From NCBI GenBank assembly GCA_022706825.1, contig JAKJBU010000001.1:1-64000 (forward strand): a stretch of 64,000 nucleotides of DNA, read 5' to 3'. The notes below the pieces were generated by a model. The model was not told where the DNA came from. It was given only the letters and a program-made list of their open reading frames with translations, and ran no database searches. The position numbers were made by a program, and so were the translations under genes. Below are positions 55,006 through 64,000 of the stretch, piece by piece (the first letter of the stretch is position 1; the number at the start of each line of letters is the position of its first letter). Origin of the DNA: Bacillota bacterium (GTDB lineage Bacteria > Bacillota > Clostridia > Lutisporales > Lutisporaceae).

Positions 55006-57933
55006 TTACTCAAAAACCTCCACAAGACTTCCGAACAGTTCACTGTTCTCCCTGATTTTTATTTCACTTCCCAATACACAATAGCTCCGTCTCTTAATAA
55101 GCTCAAACATCATATCGGACAGTTCCCTGATATCCTGCTGCCTTGTGCCGAGAATTTCCTCCCTCTCCTTCTGCAAATCCTCTGATGTGATTTTCCTCAT
55201 GTAATTCTCAATGGCCCTTTCCCCCTTCATATACGGGGTCAACGGCAAGTCCAGCTTGCTGATTGTTCCGATAATATATTTTGTCATTTCTCTTTCTTCA
55301 ATCTGAAAATTCCTCATATAGTCATACATTTCATCGTATACCTTTAAGGTTTCCTTCAGGTTTGGATCCCTGTACGAAACCATAAACATATTGCCGTTCT
55401 TTTCAAAGCCTGAAAAAGCGCCGTAAGCTCCCCCCTGAACCCTGATACGGTTCCATAGGTAGCTGTATCTGGATATTGTCCTTAATACCTGCAGTTTCCC
55501 CGTATAGGGATAACCCAGCCTGATGAAGTTATAGCCCTGAGCTACGTACTGAACCTTACCCTGGGTCATCAGCCCTTCATTAAGGGACTCAACTTTAAAA
55601 GCGTATTTAAACGCCGGATGCTTCTCATTGCTTAAATCCTTAAGCACCAGACCCAGGCCCCCGGCAAACCTGTTGTAATCATCCTCTTCACAGGTCACTC
55701 CTGCAATAAGGCCTTCTTTTCTGAATATCAGCCTCTGCAGCTTCTGAAGGTTTTCTTTCACCTTTTCTATTCTGTTTTCAAAATTCCTTTCTATATCGGC
55801 GATGAACCTGTAATAAGTCAGCCCGGAAATAGCCTCCAGATAGCTCCCTTCCTGGGAGAAGTACGAGAACAGCCTTTTGCAGGCAATTGTGTATCCCTCA
55901 TTGGATATCCTCATTTCGATTCTGGACCTGAGTTCTTGTATTATTTCCTTGATCCTTCTGGAATCATCGAATTTAGTCCTTGCAACAATCTCACTTATGA
56001 GTTCAAACATCTTTTCCGTCTTGCTTGCAAGAGCCCTGCCCCTTATTGAAAATACAGGGTGGTATTTGCTGTCATCATCCTTTTCGCCGTAGACCTGTGT
56101 GCTGAACCTGATGCCTCCGGTATGCATGTCAATTTCCTTTGAAAGCTCCCCATAGCTGTAGTTTTCAGTGCTTATCCTCCCCAGTATCCCTGACAGCAAA
56201 GGAATATACGGCAGCAGCTCCTGGGGCACCGCCGTTGTATCAAATAAAAGGCCGGCATATACAATGTCATTGGTAAACATGTGGTGTGCAAGCACCTTAA
56301 CCCCCGCTTCCTCCTTAACCTGCTGAGGAAGCACCTCGCCCTTCCTGTCTATGTCCTCTATTGAAAGCATCGGTATAAGCGCAAGCTGCTCGGGTGTATC
56401 AGGAGTATTCTGCCACTTTTTAAGCTCTCCGGTCTCCTTCACCAACTCCCGAAGCTGCTCTTCGCTCATTTTGGCCTTGATGCTCCTGAGCTTTTCTTTT
56501 GTTTCTTTATCCTTCTCCTCTGACAGGCCTTTCTTGGGCTTAAGCACCAGCAGCGAGCTGTGGTTGTTTTTCAGCAAGTATTTTTCTATCAGGCCTTCAA
56601 AATACCTGTTATTGAATTCTGCTCTTATCTTTTCAAATATGCGCTCATAACGGAGATGCATTGTGGGATCCTTGTCGTAAAGCCAGCTGTCCATGATTTT
56701 TATATTATATATCAAACCCTTGGGATAACCTTCAAAATCCGCTTCCCTCAGTTGGAACTCTTTCAGGTTGACCGCCGCCTCCGCCAATTGACTGTCCAGC
56801 CCGTTACGAACAAGGCCTTCCAAGGTATTTGAGACCACTCTTTTAAAATCTTCCAGGACTTCTGTATTTGAGTTTTTTACAATAATACTGAAAACAGGCT
56901 GAAGTATGCTGTTGTCATATTTACCAAAAACATCCCTGCCAAGATCGGCTTCAATCAATGCTTTCTTCAGAGGAGATGCCGGAGTTGCCAGCAGTATATG
57001 CTCCAATATCTCCATTGCAATATAAAGCTCGGGGTCGGTAGACAGCCCTACGGCATAATTCAGGCTGAGATATGTCTTGTCTCTTTCATCTTCCTGGGCG
57101 GATATGGGGTATTCCAGTTCATAGCTTTGCATTTCCTCAAAAGCTTTCTGCACCGGTATGGCTGAATCCACATGGATTGCTTCAAAATCCTTAAGGTATT
57201 CTTCATCAATAAACTTCAGGCGTCCAAGCACATCCAGCTTGCCATACAGGAACATATAACTGTTTGAAGGATAATAGTACTTTTTATGGAAGGAAATAAA
57301 CCCCTCCTGTGTAAGCTCCGGTATCACCTCAGGGTCGCCCCCGGATTCGTAACCGTATGGGCCGTCCGGAAACAAGGTCTCCTGGAGCTTTCTCGAAAGC
57401 ACCGATTCCGGCGATGAGAGTGCCCCCTTCATTTCATTATATACGACACCCTTGTATTTCAGCTCCCCGGAAGTGTCTTCCAACTCATAGTGCCAGCCTT
57501 CCTGCTTAAGAATCTCCGGATATTTGTATATGTTGGGATGGAATACTGAATCCAGATAAACATCCATCAGGTTCTCAAAGTCCTTGTCGTTCCTGCTTGC
57601 TACCGGATACATCGTCTTGTCTCCGAAGGTAAAGGCATTCAGGAAGGTATTCAGGGAGCCTTTCACCAACTCCACGAAGGGCTCCTTTGTGGGAAACTTC
57701 CTGGAGCCGCAGAGTACGGAATGTTCCAGTATATGGGGCAGTCCCGTACTGTCCCTGGGGGGTGTTCTGAAAGTAACCGAAAACACCTTGTTATCATCTT
57801 CATTTTCCATATAAAAGAGTCTGGCTCCGCTCTTTTCATGCCTAAAAAGCCTAACTTTCGAATTTGTTTCCTTGATATCATTTTCCTCAACCAACCGGAA
57901 ACCGTGATATATGTCACCAACTTTAAATTGCAT
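55006..57933 (-). CDS. Zinc metalloprotease, M16C (presequence protease) family
   Basis: A 975-residue cryptidase-like peptidase. The inverted zinc motif HILEH (about residues 67-71) with the following GSRKFPTKEPFVELVKGSLN is the M16C hallmark. The second half is the inactive M16 repeat that closes the chamber. No signal peptide is seen, so it is cytoplasmic and probably degrades short peptides. ATG 57933 is used since GGAGG lies 10 bases before it; a longer reading to 57966 overlaps the site. Confidence 0.92.
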   Translation of the reverse strand: MQFKVGDIYHGFRLVEENDIKETNSKVRLFRHEKSGARLFYMENEDDNKVFSVTFRTPPRDSTGLPHILEHSVLCGSRKFPTKEPFVELVKGSLNTFLNAFTFGDKTMYPVASRNDKDFENLMDVYLDSVFHPNIYKYPEILKQEGWHYELEDTSGELKYKGVVYNEMKGALSSPESVLSRKLQETLFPDGPYGYESGGDPEVIPELTQEGFISFHKKYYYPSNSYMFLYGKLDVLGRLKFIDEEYLKDFEAIHVDSAIPVQKAFEEMQSYELEYPISAQEDERDKTYLSLNYAVGLSTDPELYIAMEILEHILLATPASPLKKALIEADLGRDVFGKYDNSILQPVFSIIVKNSNTEVLEDFKRVVSNTLEGLVRNGLDSQLAEAAVNLKEFQLREADFEGYPKGLIYNIKIMDSWLYDKDPTMHLRYERIFEKIRAEFNNRYFEGLIEKYLLKNNHSSLLVLKPKKGLSEEKDKETKEKLRSIKAKMSEEQLRELVKETGELKKWQNTPDTPEQLALIPMLSIEDIDRKGEVLPQQVKEEAGVKVLAHHMFTNDIVYAGLLFDTTAVPQELLPYIPLLSGILGRISTENYSYGELSKEIDMHTGGIRFSTQVYGEKDDDSKYHPVFSIRGRALASKTEKMFELISEIVARTKFDDSRRIKEIIQELRSRIEMRISNEGYTIACKRLFSYFSQEGSYLEAISGLTYYRFIADIERNFENRIEKVKENLQKLQRLIFRKEGLIAGVTCEEDDYNRFAGGLGLVLKDLSNEKHPAFKYAFKVESLNEGLMTQGKVQYVAQGYNFIRLGYPYTGKLQVLRTISRYSYLWNRIRVQGGAYGAFSGFEKNGNMFMVSYRDPNLKETLKVYDEMYDYMRNFQIEEREMTKYIIGTISKLDLPLTPYMKGERAIENYMRKITSEDLQKEREEILGTRQQDIRELSDMMFELIKRRSYCVLGSEIKIRENSELFGSLVEVFE

Positions 57934-58019
57934 CCCTTTCCAGCCTCCAACAAAATATTTCATCATTTATATTAATTATAATATATGCCCGCCGTGTTTT
58001 ACATATTATTATGTGAACA

Positions 58020-59858
58020 CTACCTTACATATAAATGGGTGCGCCGTGCAAAAGCGGTTCTTTTCCACCGGTGCTTGATCCACGGTATCACATAATAGTC
58101 CAGGCCGAAAGCCCTCCCTGCTCCGCCGAACATTGCAATGCCGGCAAATATATACCAGAATATTTCAGAGCCTGCCATTGCCGACAATATGAAATTCAGG
58201 CACAAAAATATAGAGCCCAGAGATGCAAGTATGGTGAATAAGCCTGCAATAAGTGCAAGGCCTATAGCTACTTCCGTAAGTACAATCAAGACCTGGAACA
58301 GGTAGGCGTTCGGCTCTATAAAGGTTTCCATGAACCACTGAAATACCCGGGGGGGCTCTTTAAGCAGCGGTTCCGGATAATACTGTGTAACCTGAGTTGC
58401 ATTAGTTACGGCATCGGTGGATTCCAGGGGCACATCTTCAGGCCTCGGCATTGCCTCAATAAAGCTCTTCCCCGGGTCAAGCCAACCCTCATTTATTTTC
58501 TTTACGCCTTCAATGAGCCATATAACACCAAGGTATACCCTGAGTATGGCCAGCCACAATATAGGCGTCCTGGCGGACAAGTGGCCTCCCAGTATGGATC
58601 TGCCCTCCCTCACATAAATAAATTCATGCATTATATAATCCCATATCCTTGCAAATCCTCCCACCCCATATTGATAGTGGATATTTACCAGATGCTTCAG
58701 CGCCATTGCGAAGAATCCGTCCATGGATCTTCCCCCTATGTTGGCTACTGCATACCGGCCTCCTATGGATACCATGAATCCGTGGTAATTGGACCTGAAG
58801 GGCTTTTTATCCCTCTTATCAATTGATGCAAGTATGTTATGCACCGCTGTCTCCGCAGTCTGGAGTGCCGCTTCTACAATCTGGGGGATTGGCTTCTTTC
58901 CGCCTTTGCCGTCCGGCTCTTCATAGAATGCATTGTCTCCTACGGCAAAGACATTTTGGTAATCTACCGACTGCATGTATTCATTAACCTGTATCCTCCC
59001 CCTGCCTCCGTGAGTAAGCTCTGTTTTGGCGGCAAAGTCGCTCCCCTGCACGCCGCAGGTCCAGATGAGGGTTCTGGCAGGTATCTCCCTTCCGTCCTTC
59101 AGTATTATGAACTCCTTTTTTACCTCTGTTATGGGTGCTGATGTTATTATTTCAACATCATGCCTCTTCATATATCTTTCGGATTTCTTTATGAGCCTCT
59201 CATTGAGTATCGGAAGTATGCTGCCCATTGCCTCCACAACCATAAGGCTTACTTCCCTGCTGTCGATTTCGTATTCCCTGCAAAGCTCCTTTCTCCACTC
59301 CAGAAGCTCCCCCATGGTCTCTATCCCCGTAAAGCCTGCCCCCGCTACGATAAATGTAAGCATTGCCCTTCTTCTGCTTTGGTCCTTTTCTGCCCTGGCA
59401 TTGTCAAACATATTTTTCACATGTTCCCTGATCCTTATTGCGTCTTCAAAGGACCATAGAGTAAAACCATTTTCCTTTACTCCCGGTGTTCCGAAAAAAG
59501 CAGGTTCCGCTCCTGTATCTATAATGAGATAATCGTAGGAATAGCTTTCTGATTCAGATTCAAGCTTCCGGCCCTTAAAATCTATGCTCTTGATTTCATC
59601 TGTTGCCACATGAACCCCTGATGCGCCGAATATCTCCCTAAGGTCTATCTGTACCGATTCAGCCTCTACTCTGTTTCCTGCCACCTCATGGAGTTCCGTC
59701 ATCAAGGTGTGATACGGCTTTTTGTCCACCAGCAGCACGCTGATATCCGCTCCTTTTCGGGCAGCCTTGCCTAAAAGCCTTGCTGCGTGAACTCCTCCGT
59801 AACCGCCGCCTATTATTGCTATTTGCTTTGTATCTTTTCCCATTTTATCAAGATTCAC
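58020..59858 (-). CDS. Type II NADH dehydrogenase fused to a DoxX-like domain
   Basis: A 612-residue membrane protein. The first ~400 residues are an NDH-2 flavoprotein: the FAD loop IGGGYGGVHAARLL near 15-28, the NAD loop VAGAGFTGIETMGEL near 170, and VFAVGDNAF for FAD. The next ~200 residues have four membrane segments (ILWLAILRVYLGVIWLIEGV ... FQVLIVLTEVAIGLALIAGL) like DoxX/TQO small subunits. Electron transfer from NADH to menaquinone is likely. The start is uncertain: GTG 59858 or ATG 59843. Confidence 0.88.
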   Translation of the reverse strand: MNLDKMGKDTKQIAIIGGGYGGVHAARLLGKAARKGADISVLLVDKKPYHTLMTELHEVAGNRVEAESVQIDLREIFGASGVHVATDEIKSIDFKGRKLESESESYSYDYLIIDTGAEPAFFGTPGVKENGFTLWSFEDAIRIREHVKNMFDNARAEKDQSRRRAMLTFIVAGAGFTGIETMGELLEWRKELCREYEIDSREVSLMVVEAMGSILPILNERLIKKSERYMKRHDVEIITSAPITEVKKEFIILKDGREIPARTLIWTCGVQGSDFAAKTELTHGGRGRIQVNEYMQSVDYQNVFAVGDNAFYEEPDGKGGKKPIPQIVEAALQTAETAVHNILASIDKRDKKPFRSNYHGFMVSIGGRYAVANIGGRSMDGFFAMALKHLVNIHYQYGVGGFARIWDYIMHEFIYVREGRSILGGHLSARTPILWLAILRVYLGVIWLIEGVKKINEGWLDPGKSFIEAMPRPEDVPLESTDAVTNATQVTQYYPEPLLKEPPRVFQWFMETFIEPNAYLFQVLIVLTEVAIGLALIAGLFTILASLGSIFLCLNFILSAMAGSEIFWYIFAGIAMFGGAGRAFGLDYYVIPWIKHRWKRTAFARRTHLYVR

Positions 59859-59944
59859 TTCCTTATGATTTTAAATACAATCAATAAGAAGTATTCCACA
59901 AATACTTTCGCAATATGAATTCTTCAAAAAACAATAAAATGAAA

Positions 59945-59978
59945 CAAGCAAGGCACTTCGAGGGAAGTGCCTTGCTTG
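59945..59978 (-). terminator. Terminator of the large surface-protein gene
   Basis: A perfect 15-bp stem (CAAGCAAGGCACTTC / GAAGTGCCTTGCTTG) with a 4-base loop, followed on the minus strand by TTTCATTTTATTG. It lies 15 bases after the stop codon. Confidence 0.9.
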
Positions 59979-59993
59979 CGTGTCCTGCAATCA

Positions 59994-62900
59994 TCAGTCA
60001 GCCCGTATTTGTATATATCTGTATGTTGCTATGTCGCCTGAATCATAGATGACTCCGCCCGAGCCGTCTGCGCTTGTACTGGCACAGAAAGCCTCAGCAT
60101 TATCGAGTACAGGAGCCTTGTTCATCGCCAGCGCATCCTTGCCTGCCGCTATGACGGTGCTGCCGGATATGTAAATAGAACCTGTATCCGCATAAATACC
60201 GCTGCCTGTGCCGGGTCCTCCGAAATCACTGCACCTTGCGGTTACCGCTGCGCTGCCGGTGATTGCGACCCCGGCGGCGGCGTAAATTCCGTAGCCATTA
60301 GCAGACTGCGAAGTGATATATACCGTTCCGCCGGTGATTGCCACGTTGTTCCCATAGATTCCGTAATAGTTGAATACGTCGTCGGGGTATTCAATTCCGG
60401 AGTTGAGCGCGTTGACCGTGCTTTCGCTAATCGCCGCGTCGCCGGATGCGTAAATACCGCTGGGCGTATTTACTGTACTGTTGGTAATGTCTATATCCCC
60501 GCTTGCGTAAATACCGCAGCGGATGCCATTTGCCGATTCATTACTTGAAGCTAAGACCGTGCTGTCTGTGATATATACGTCTTCCGCAAAAATGCCGCAG
60601 CTGTTAAAGGTAGCGCCCGTGCTTTTAGCTATTACGGCAGCGTCGTTCTCTATAGTGATGGTTCCGGCTGCGTAAATACCATAGCAAACAACTTGGTCGG
60701 CTAAGCTCATGAAGTTTGGTGTACCCAAAGCGGTGAGCGTGCCCGGCCCCTGAATTATCAAGTCGCCGTCACACAGAATGCCGTAACTGTTTATTCCTGG
60801 TCCCTTACCTGATTGCAGATAGTTGGAGCCGACCAATATGATAGTCGTGCCGTCAGGTACCTTTAAGGCAAAATTGTCAACCCCGCTATCGGTAGAATCC
60901 GGCGCTGTGATTACTACGTTGGTCAATGTGAGGGTTTGGGCTTCGTAATCCCAGTCCACACCGCTGACTGAATAGTCTTGGCTGGAATATACCGCTGTCG
61001 CTACGTCAAGCGCTTCCGAAATATTTGACGTCCACTGTGCCGTATAGGTTGTGTCCTCCGCCGGAGCTGTTCCCATAAAGGCGGGGGACCAGCCGTTAAA
61101 GGCATAGCCCTCTATTGTTCCCGGCGGGAATTCATTGAAAAAGTCGCCGTATTGGTAATCAAGCTCATTGTCTCCCGCACTGCCGCCATCTGCATCAAAC
61201 TCCAGAGTAACGTTATTCCGCATATAGTATAATTTGAGGACCAGACTCCCGTCAGCTGCTATCTCTCCGGAAGCGACGGTCGGAAAACCGGCAAGATATT
61301 CAAACCCGTTATAGCTTTTCGTGCTTGCCGTCGCCGTATCTCCTTCAGCCCCGCTTAGATTCTCGATATCCGTAAGAATGTAGCCATCATCGAGATTCTC
61401 AAGATAATGCTCCACCCTATACGGAATCAGCCCAACAGCTTGCCACTGTGCCGTATAGGTTGCATTCTCCGCCGGCATAGTGGCCGGGACAGCGGGAGAC
61501 CAACCGGTCAGACTGTAGCCTTCCCTCGCGACTGCGGGCGCGCTGATAGGTTCGCCGAACTTCGCCTGGCGGGTAATGCCTCCCGTACCGCCGTTAGCGT
61601 CAAAGGTCAGAGTATAGCTGTTCCGTGTATAGTACAGCTTGAGTACGAGATTGCCGTCAGATGTGACTATACCTGACGGAACCGTACCCGGGGCGTTACG
61701 GTTATAGCTAAATCCGCCATAGCTTTTTGCTGTTGCCGTTACCATCTGATTTGCGACGTCGGTGAGGTTTTCCGTTTCGGCTAAGGCATAGCTGCCGTCC
61801 AAGCCTTCTTTGTAATGTTCGACCTTATAGGCTACCTGCCCCACCGTCGTCCATTGGGCTTCGAAAGTCATATTCTGCGCGGGCATTGTCTCGGGGACAG
61901 CCGGAGACCAGCCGGCAAAAGAGTGCCTTGCCCTTGTAAAGACAGGTACGTTGATTTTTCCGCCGAACTTGACTGTGTTTTCGACGTCCGCGCCAATCTT
62001 ACCGTTATTCGGTTGGAATGTTGCGCTATAGCTGTTGCGGTTATAATGAAACACATGCACAGTGCTGCCGTCAGGCAAAATCTGGACGATTTGCGGTGAT
62101 GGCACTAATGTAAATCCTTCATAGCTTTTTGGTGAAACGTGAACTACTGAGTCGGTCGTGCCTGTACGATATTCTGTTTCTGCCAGCGTGTACAGGTCGT
62201 TTTCGAGGTTCTGCTTATAATGCTCCACCCTGTACTTAGTGTTAGGAGCCGGTACCCACCTGGCATAGAGTACAGTGTCCTCAGCCGGCATCGTGGCGGG
62301 GAAGGTATAGCTTTGCGTCAAGGCTTCGTCCTTATACCAGCCGCCGAATACATAGCCAGCCTTTACAGGATTCGCCGGAGGCACAATTACTCCTCTATAA
62401 GGTAATGCGATGGTGTCCACCGCGCTGCCTCCGCGTGAATTGAAGCTTATAGTATACGCGCTTTTCAGGTCCTCCCAATGCAGCGGGACCGCGCGCGCAA
62501 TGGGCACGGAAGTGAAGGCAACAGGATTGCCCTTCCATATGAGAACCAACGCACCTTCGGTGATGTCCTTTTCGCCCGGCGCAACTGTGACGGTTTTCGT
62601 CGCCGGATCGTACGTAAAATCGCTGTTTGTAGTACTATAATCAAAATTAGATGGGTCATAATTTTTGCTTTCAATATCTCCCGTTTTCATATCCATATAA
62701 TTCATGCTGAAGACGCTGTCCGGCAGGACAAAGCTTTTTGTCTGCTTGGCCATGAAAGCGGTTGGTGCCTCGTCGGCACTATACTCAAAGTCATAGACAT
62801 CCTCCTGCGACCCGAAGGTTAGCAGCGGCCACTGGTTTTCATAAAGCGTCGCCTCGTATTCAAACATATTGTCAATCGCCTGCGCAACAAAGCTTATTTC

Positions 62901-64000
62901 AAGATAAATGCCAAATTCCAGGTACATCGCGCCGCCATATTTGGATGTTAAGCCTGTTGCTTGCCGATAACTTGCCTCGTAGTAAAAATATCCCCATAAT
63001 TGCACATAAGCGCCCACCTCGCCTTCAATACCTATACTCGCCAAGTCTAAAGAAAACAAACCTACTTTAAGCTCAACGCTGATACCAGCGCGCAAGCCCA
63101 GCGTTCCCATAATATAAAAGGTGAAATTATACTGTTCCGGTCTGAGATCTATAGTATCGCTGGTGGCAGTCTGGGCATTTATATATAGCGAGAATATATA
63201 TCTCTTTTCGCTTTCATAGGAGAAATTGCAGCCGATGGACACGTTCATTTTTGCGCCTACCACAAAGTCTACATCCATCCCGAAGACTACGATGTGGAAG
63301 GGGTCAATCGCCTGTTCAAAGGTAAATATCTCCTTTTTGTATATGTCGACCCAGTCGCTGTCCTCTTCGAGCATGGATTTGTATTTTTCCCGGAGTGTAT
63401 CAGCTATAGCACTGTCCTCCGGCTTTTTGCCGTTCATGATGTCTTTTATCTGCTTACCAATATCCTGGAACTTACTTAAGTCATATTGCGCTCCTCTTTC
63501 AAAAGTGCCTATGCTGGCGTTGATATTGATACTGGTATAAGTTCCAGTATCGATACTCGCGGTCACAAGAGTGTCTTCAGCCCACCAAAACCATCCATTT
63601 AATAATGTCCATTTTGTTTCGCAGCTGACATTCAGATCGACCTTTACCTCTTGCTCAAAGGAGCCGGACAGACGTATGACAATATTATTATCTTCTCCTG
63701 CCGCCTGAAACACGATATCGCAGCTGATGGTCAGCGTCACACGGGCGCCGCTTCCGCCTAGATGCGGGAGATAACTGAAGACCCTAGCGTTAACTCTGAG
63801 ATTTTTCACTTCAGGCCCGCTGCCGGGAGCTGCAAGCATGGGCATATACCCGGGGGAGGACGTGTCAGCCATGGCTATAAGATTCAACTGCCTGAAGCTG
63901 TCGGTCTTCATCGCCATCTCCATCAGATATTGGGCGGCTTCGTCCGCAAATCCGCTCTGTATCGCCTGCCGCTCAACGCTCTCTTCTAACGCGGCTATAT
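59994..64000 (-). CDS. Large repeat-containing surface protein, 5' end outside window
   Basis: Reading frame open to the window edge: the visible part is at least 1335 residues. The first ~500 are beta-rich without a family I recognise. Next come alternating InlB B-type (Listeria-Bacteroides) repeats (FDANGGTGG ... GWSPAVPATMPAENATYTAQW) and RVEHY-type modules. The last ~230 residues repeat short units such as GIYASGDIDITNSTVN, suggesting a right-handed beta-helix. No sortase motif or membrane anchor ends the protein. Codon use is visibly more G+C-rich than in the neighbours, consistent with horizontal gain. Likely an extracellular adhesin; function unknown. Confidence 0.75.
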   Translation of the reverse strand, partial: IAALEESVERQAIQSGFADEAAQYLMEMAMKTDSFRQLNLIAMADTSSPGYMPMLAAPGSGPEVKNLRVNARVFSYLPHLGGSGARVTLTISCDIVFQAAGEDNNIVIRLSGSFEQEVKVDLNVSCETKWTLLNGWFWWAEDTLVTASIDTGTYTSININASIGTFERGAQYDLSKFQDIGKQIKDIMNGKKPEDSAIADTLREKYKSMLEEDSDWVDIYKKEIFTFEQAIDPFHIVVFGMDVDFVVGAKMNVSIGCNFSYESEKRYIFSLYINAQTATSDTIDLRPEQYNFTFYIMGTLGLRAGISVELKVGLFSLDLASIGIEGEVGAYVQLWGYFYYEASYRQATGLTSKYGGAMYLEFGIYLEISFVAQAIDNMFEYEATLYENQWPLLTFGSQEDVYDFEYSADEAPTAFMAKQTKSFVLPDSVFSMNYMDMKTGDIESKNYDPSNFDYSTTNSDFTYDPATKTVTVAPGEKDITEGALVLIWKGNPVAFTSVPIARAVPLHWEDLKSAYTISFNSRGGSAVDTIALPYRGVIVPPANPVKAGYVFGGWYKDEALTQSYTFPATMPAEDTVLYARWVPAPNTKYRVEHYKQNLENDLYTLAETEYRTGTTDSVVHVSPKSYEGFTLVPSPQIVQILPDGSTVHVFHYNRNSYSATFQPNNGKIGADVENTVKFGGKINVPVFTRARHSFAGWSPAVPETMPAQNMTFEAQWTTVGQVAYKVEHYKEGLDGSYALAETENLTDVANQMVTATAKSYGGFSYNRNAPGTVPSGIVTSDGNLVLKLYYTRNSYTLTFDANGGTGGITRQAKFGEPISAPAVAREGYSLTGWSPAVPATMPAENATYTAQWQAVGLIPYRVEHYLENLDDGYILTDIENLSGAEGDTATASTKSYNGFEYLAGFPTVASGEIAADGSLVLKLYYMRNNVTLEFDADGGSAGDNELDYQYGDFFNEFPPGTIEGYAFNGWSPAFMGTAPAEDTTYTAQWTSNISEALDVATAVYSSQDYSVSGVDWDYEAQTLTLTNVVITAPDSTDSGVDNFALKVPDGTTIILVGSNYLQSGKGPGINSYGILCDGDLIIQGPGTLTALGTPNFMSLADQVVCYGIYAAGTITIENDAAVIAKSTGATFNSCGIFAEDVYITDSTVLASSNESANGIRCGIYASGDIDITNSTVNTPSGIYASGDAAISESTVNALNSGIEYPDDVFNYYGIYGNNVAITGGTVYITSQSANGYGIYAAAGVAITGSAAVTARCSDFGGPGTGSGIYADTGSIYISGSTVIAAGKDALAMNKAPVLDNAEAFCASTSADGSGGVIYDSGDIATYRYIQIRAD
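61020..62465 (-). repeat. InlB B-type repeats, about 405-bp period
   Basis: Within the large protein the RVEHY/KVEHY motif recurs at about 62221, 61816 and 61410, a period of 405-408 bp (135-136 residues). Each unit combines an RVEHY-module and a beta-grasp repeat ending in AQW. The copies have diverged at the DNA level, so they are old duplications. Confidence 0.75.

Noticed and set aside
1-64000. CRISPR arrays, phage attachment sites, insertion-sequence transposases
   Set aside because: No regularly spaced short repeats, integrase or transposase frames were seen; the only repeats are REP-like palindromes and protein repeats.

Overview
The window is 64 kb of a low-to-mid G+C Gram-positive chromosome, most likely a spore-forming member of the class Clostridia, probably near the Acetivibrio/Ruminiclostridium group. 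The grounds are an rplKAJL-rpoBC region, a sporulation sigma-H gene beside rlmB, a ctsR-mcsA-mcsB-clpC-radA-disA stress cluster with a textbook CtsR operator, DisA, a YacL-type PIN/TRAM protein, frequent TTG/GTG starts behind strong GGAGG sites, and an EF-Tu with a four-cysteine insert. The species is inference. Most genes lie on the minus strand.

Layout. 1-7.3 kb: rpoC (3' end outside the window) and rpoB. 7.6-19.4 kb: an apparently single operon for a Tad-like (type IVb) pilus or secretion machine. It encodes a prepilin peptidase, a CpaE-like ATPase, CpaF ATPase, TadB, TadC, a Flp pilin, two TadE-like pseudopilins, a large TadG-like protein and a second prepilin peptidase. It ends with a signalling module: an FHA protein, a small membrane protein and a Ser/Thr kinase. 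This block separates rplL from rpoB, which are adjacent in most bacteria. 19.6-22.9 kb: rplL, rplJ (with L10 leader), rplA, rplK, nusG, secE, rpmG. 23.2-24.9 kb: tuf behind tRNA-Tyr, tRNA-Gly and tRNA-Thr genes, from a consensus promoter.

25.2-29.2 kb (plus strand): an IclR-family regulator with a 37-bp palindrome in its leader, a panB gene, then a Smr-less MutS2-like gene behind a leader with riboswitch architecture. That leader has a promoter, a tight three-way junction, a mutually exclusive antiterminator and an intrinsic terminator; I could not assign it to a known class and regard it as the best candidate for something undescribed. 29.2-39.1 kb (minus): sigH, rlmB, dfrA, thyA, mrnC, rmuC, cysS, a small membrane protein, ispF, ispD, a PIN/TRAM protein and carD. 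39.3-39.7 kb: a plus-strand cysteine-containing orphan. 39.8-47.1 kb: disA, radA, clpC, mcsB, mcsA, ctsR, flanked by two palindromic REP-like elements.

47.3-52.8 kb: two small orphans, a multi-hairpin intergenic stretch, an EF-G paralogue and an ABC transporter pair. 53.0-59.9 kb: ilvE (plus), a macro-domain protein with an extra C-terminal domain, an M16C metalloprotease, and an NDH-2-type NADH dehydrogenase fused to a DoxX-like membrane domain. 60.0-64.0 kb: the 3' part of a very large, visibly more G+C-rich surface protein with Listeria-Bacteroides (InlB B-type) repeats and a beta-helix-like C-terminus, running off the window.

Functionally the region combines the transcription/translation core, regulated proteolysis and c-di-AMP/DNA-integrity signalling, folate/thymidylate and isoprenoid precursor synthesis, and surface structures. 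Start codons were chosen by ribosome-binding-site spacing; family assignments come from motif recognition without a database search.
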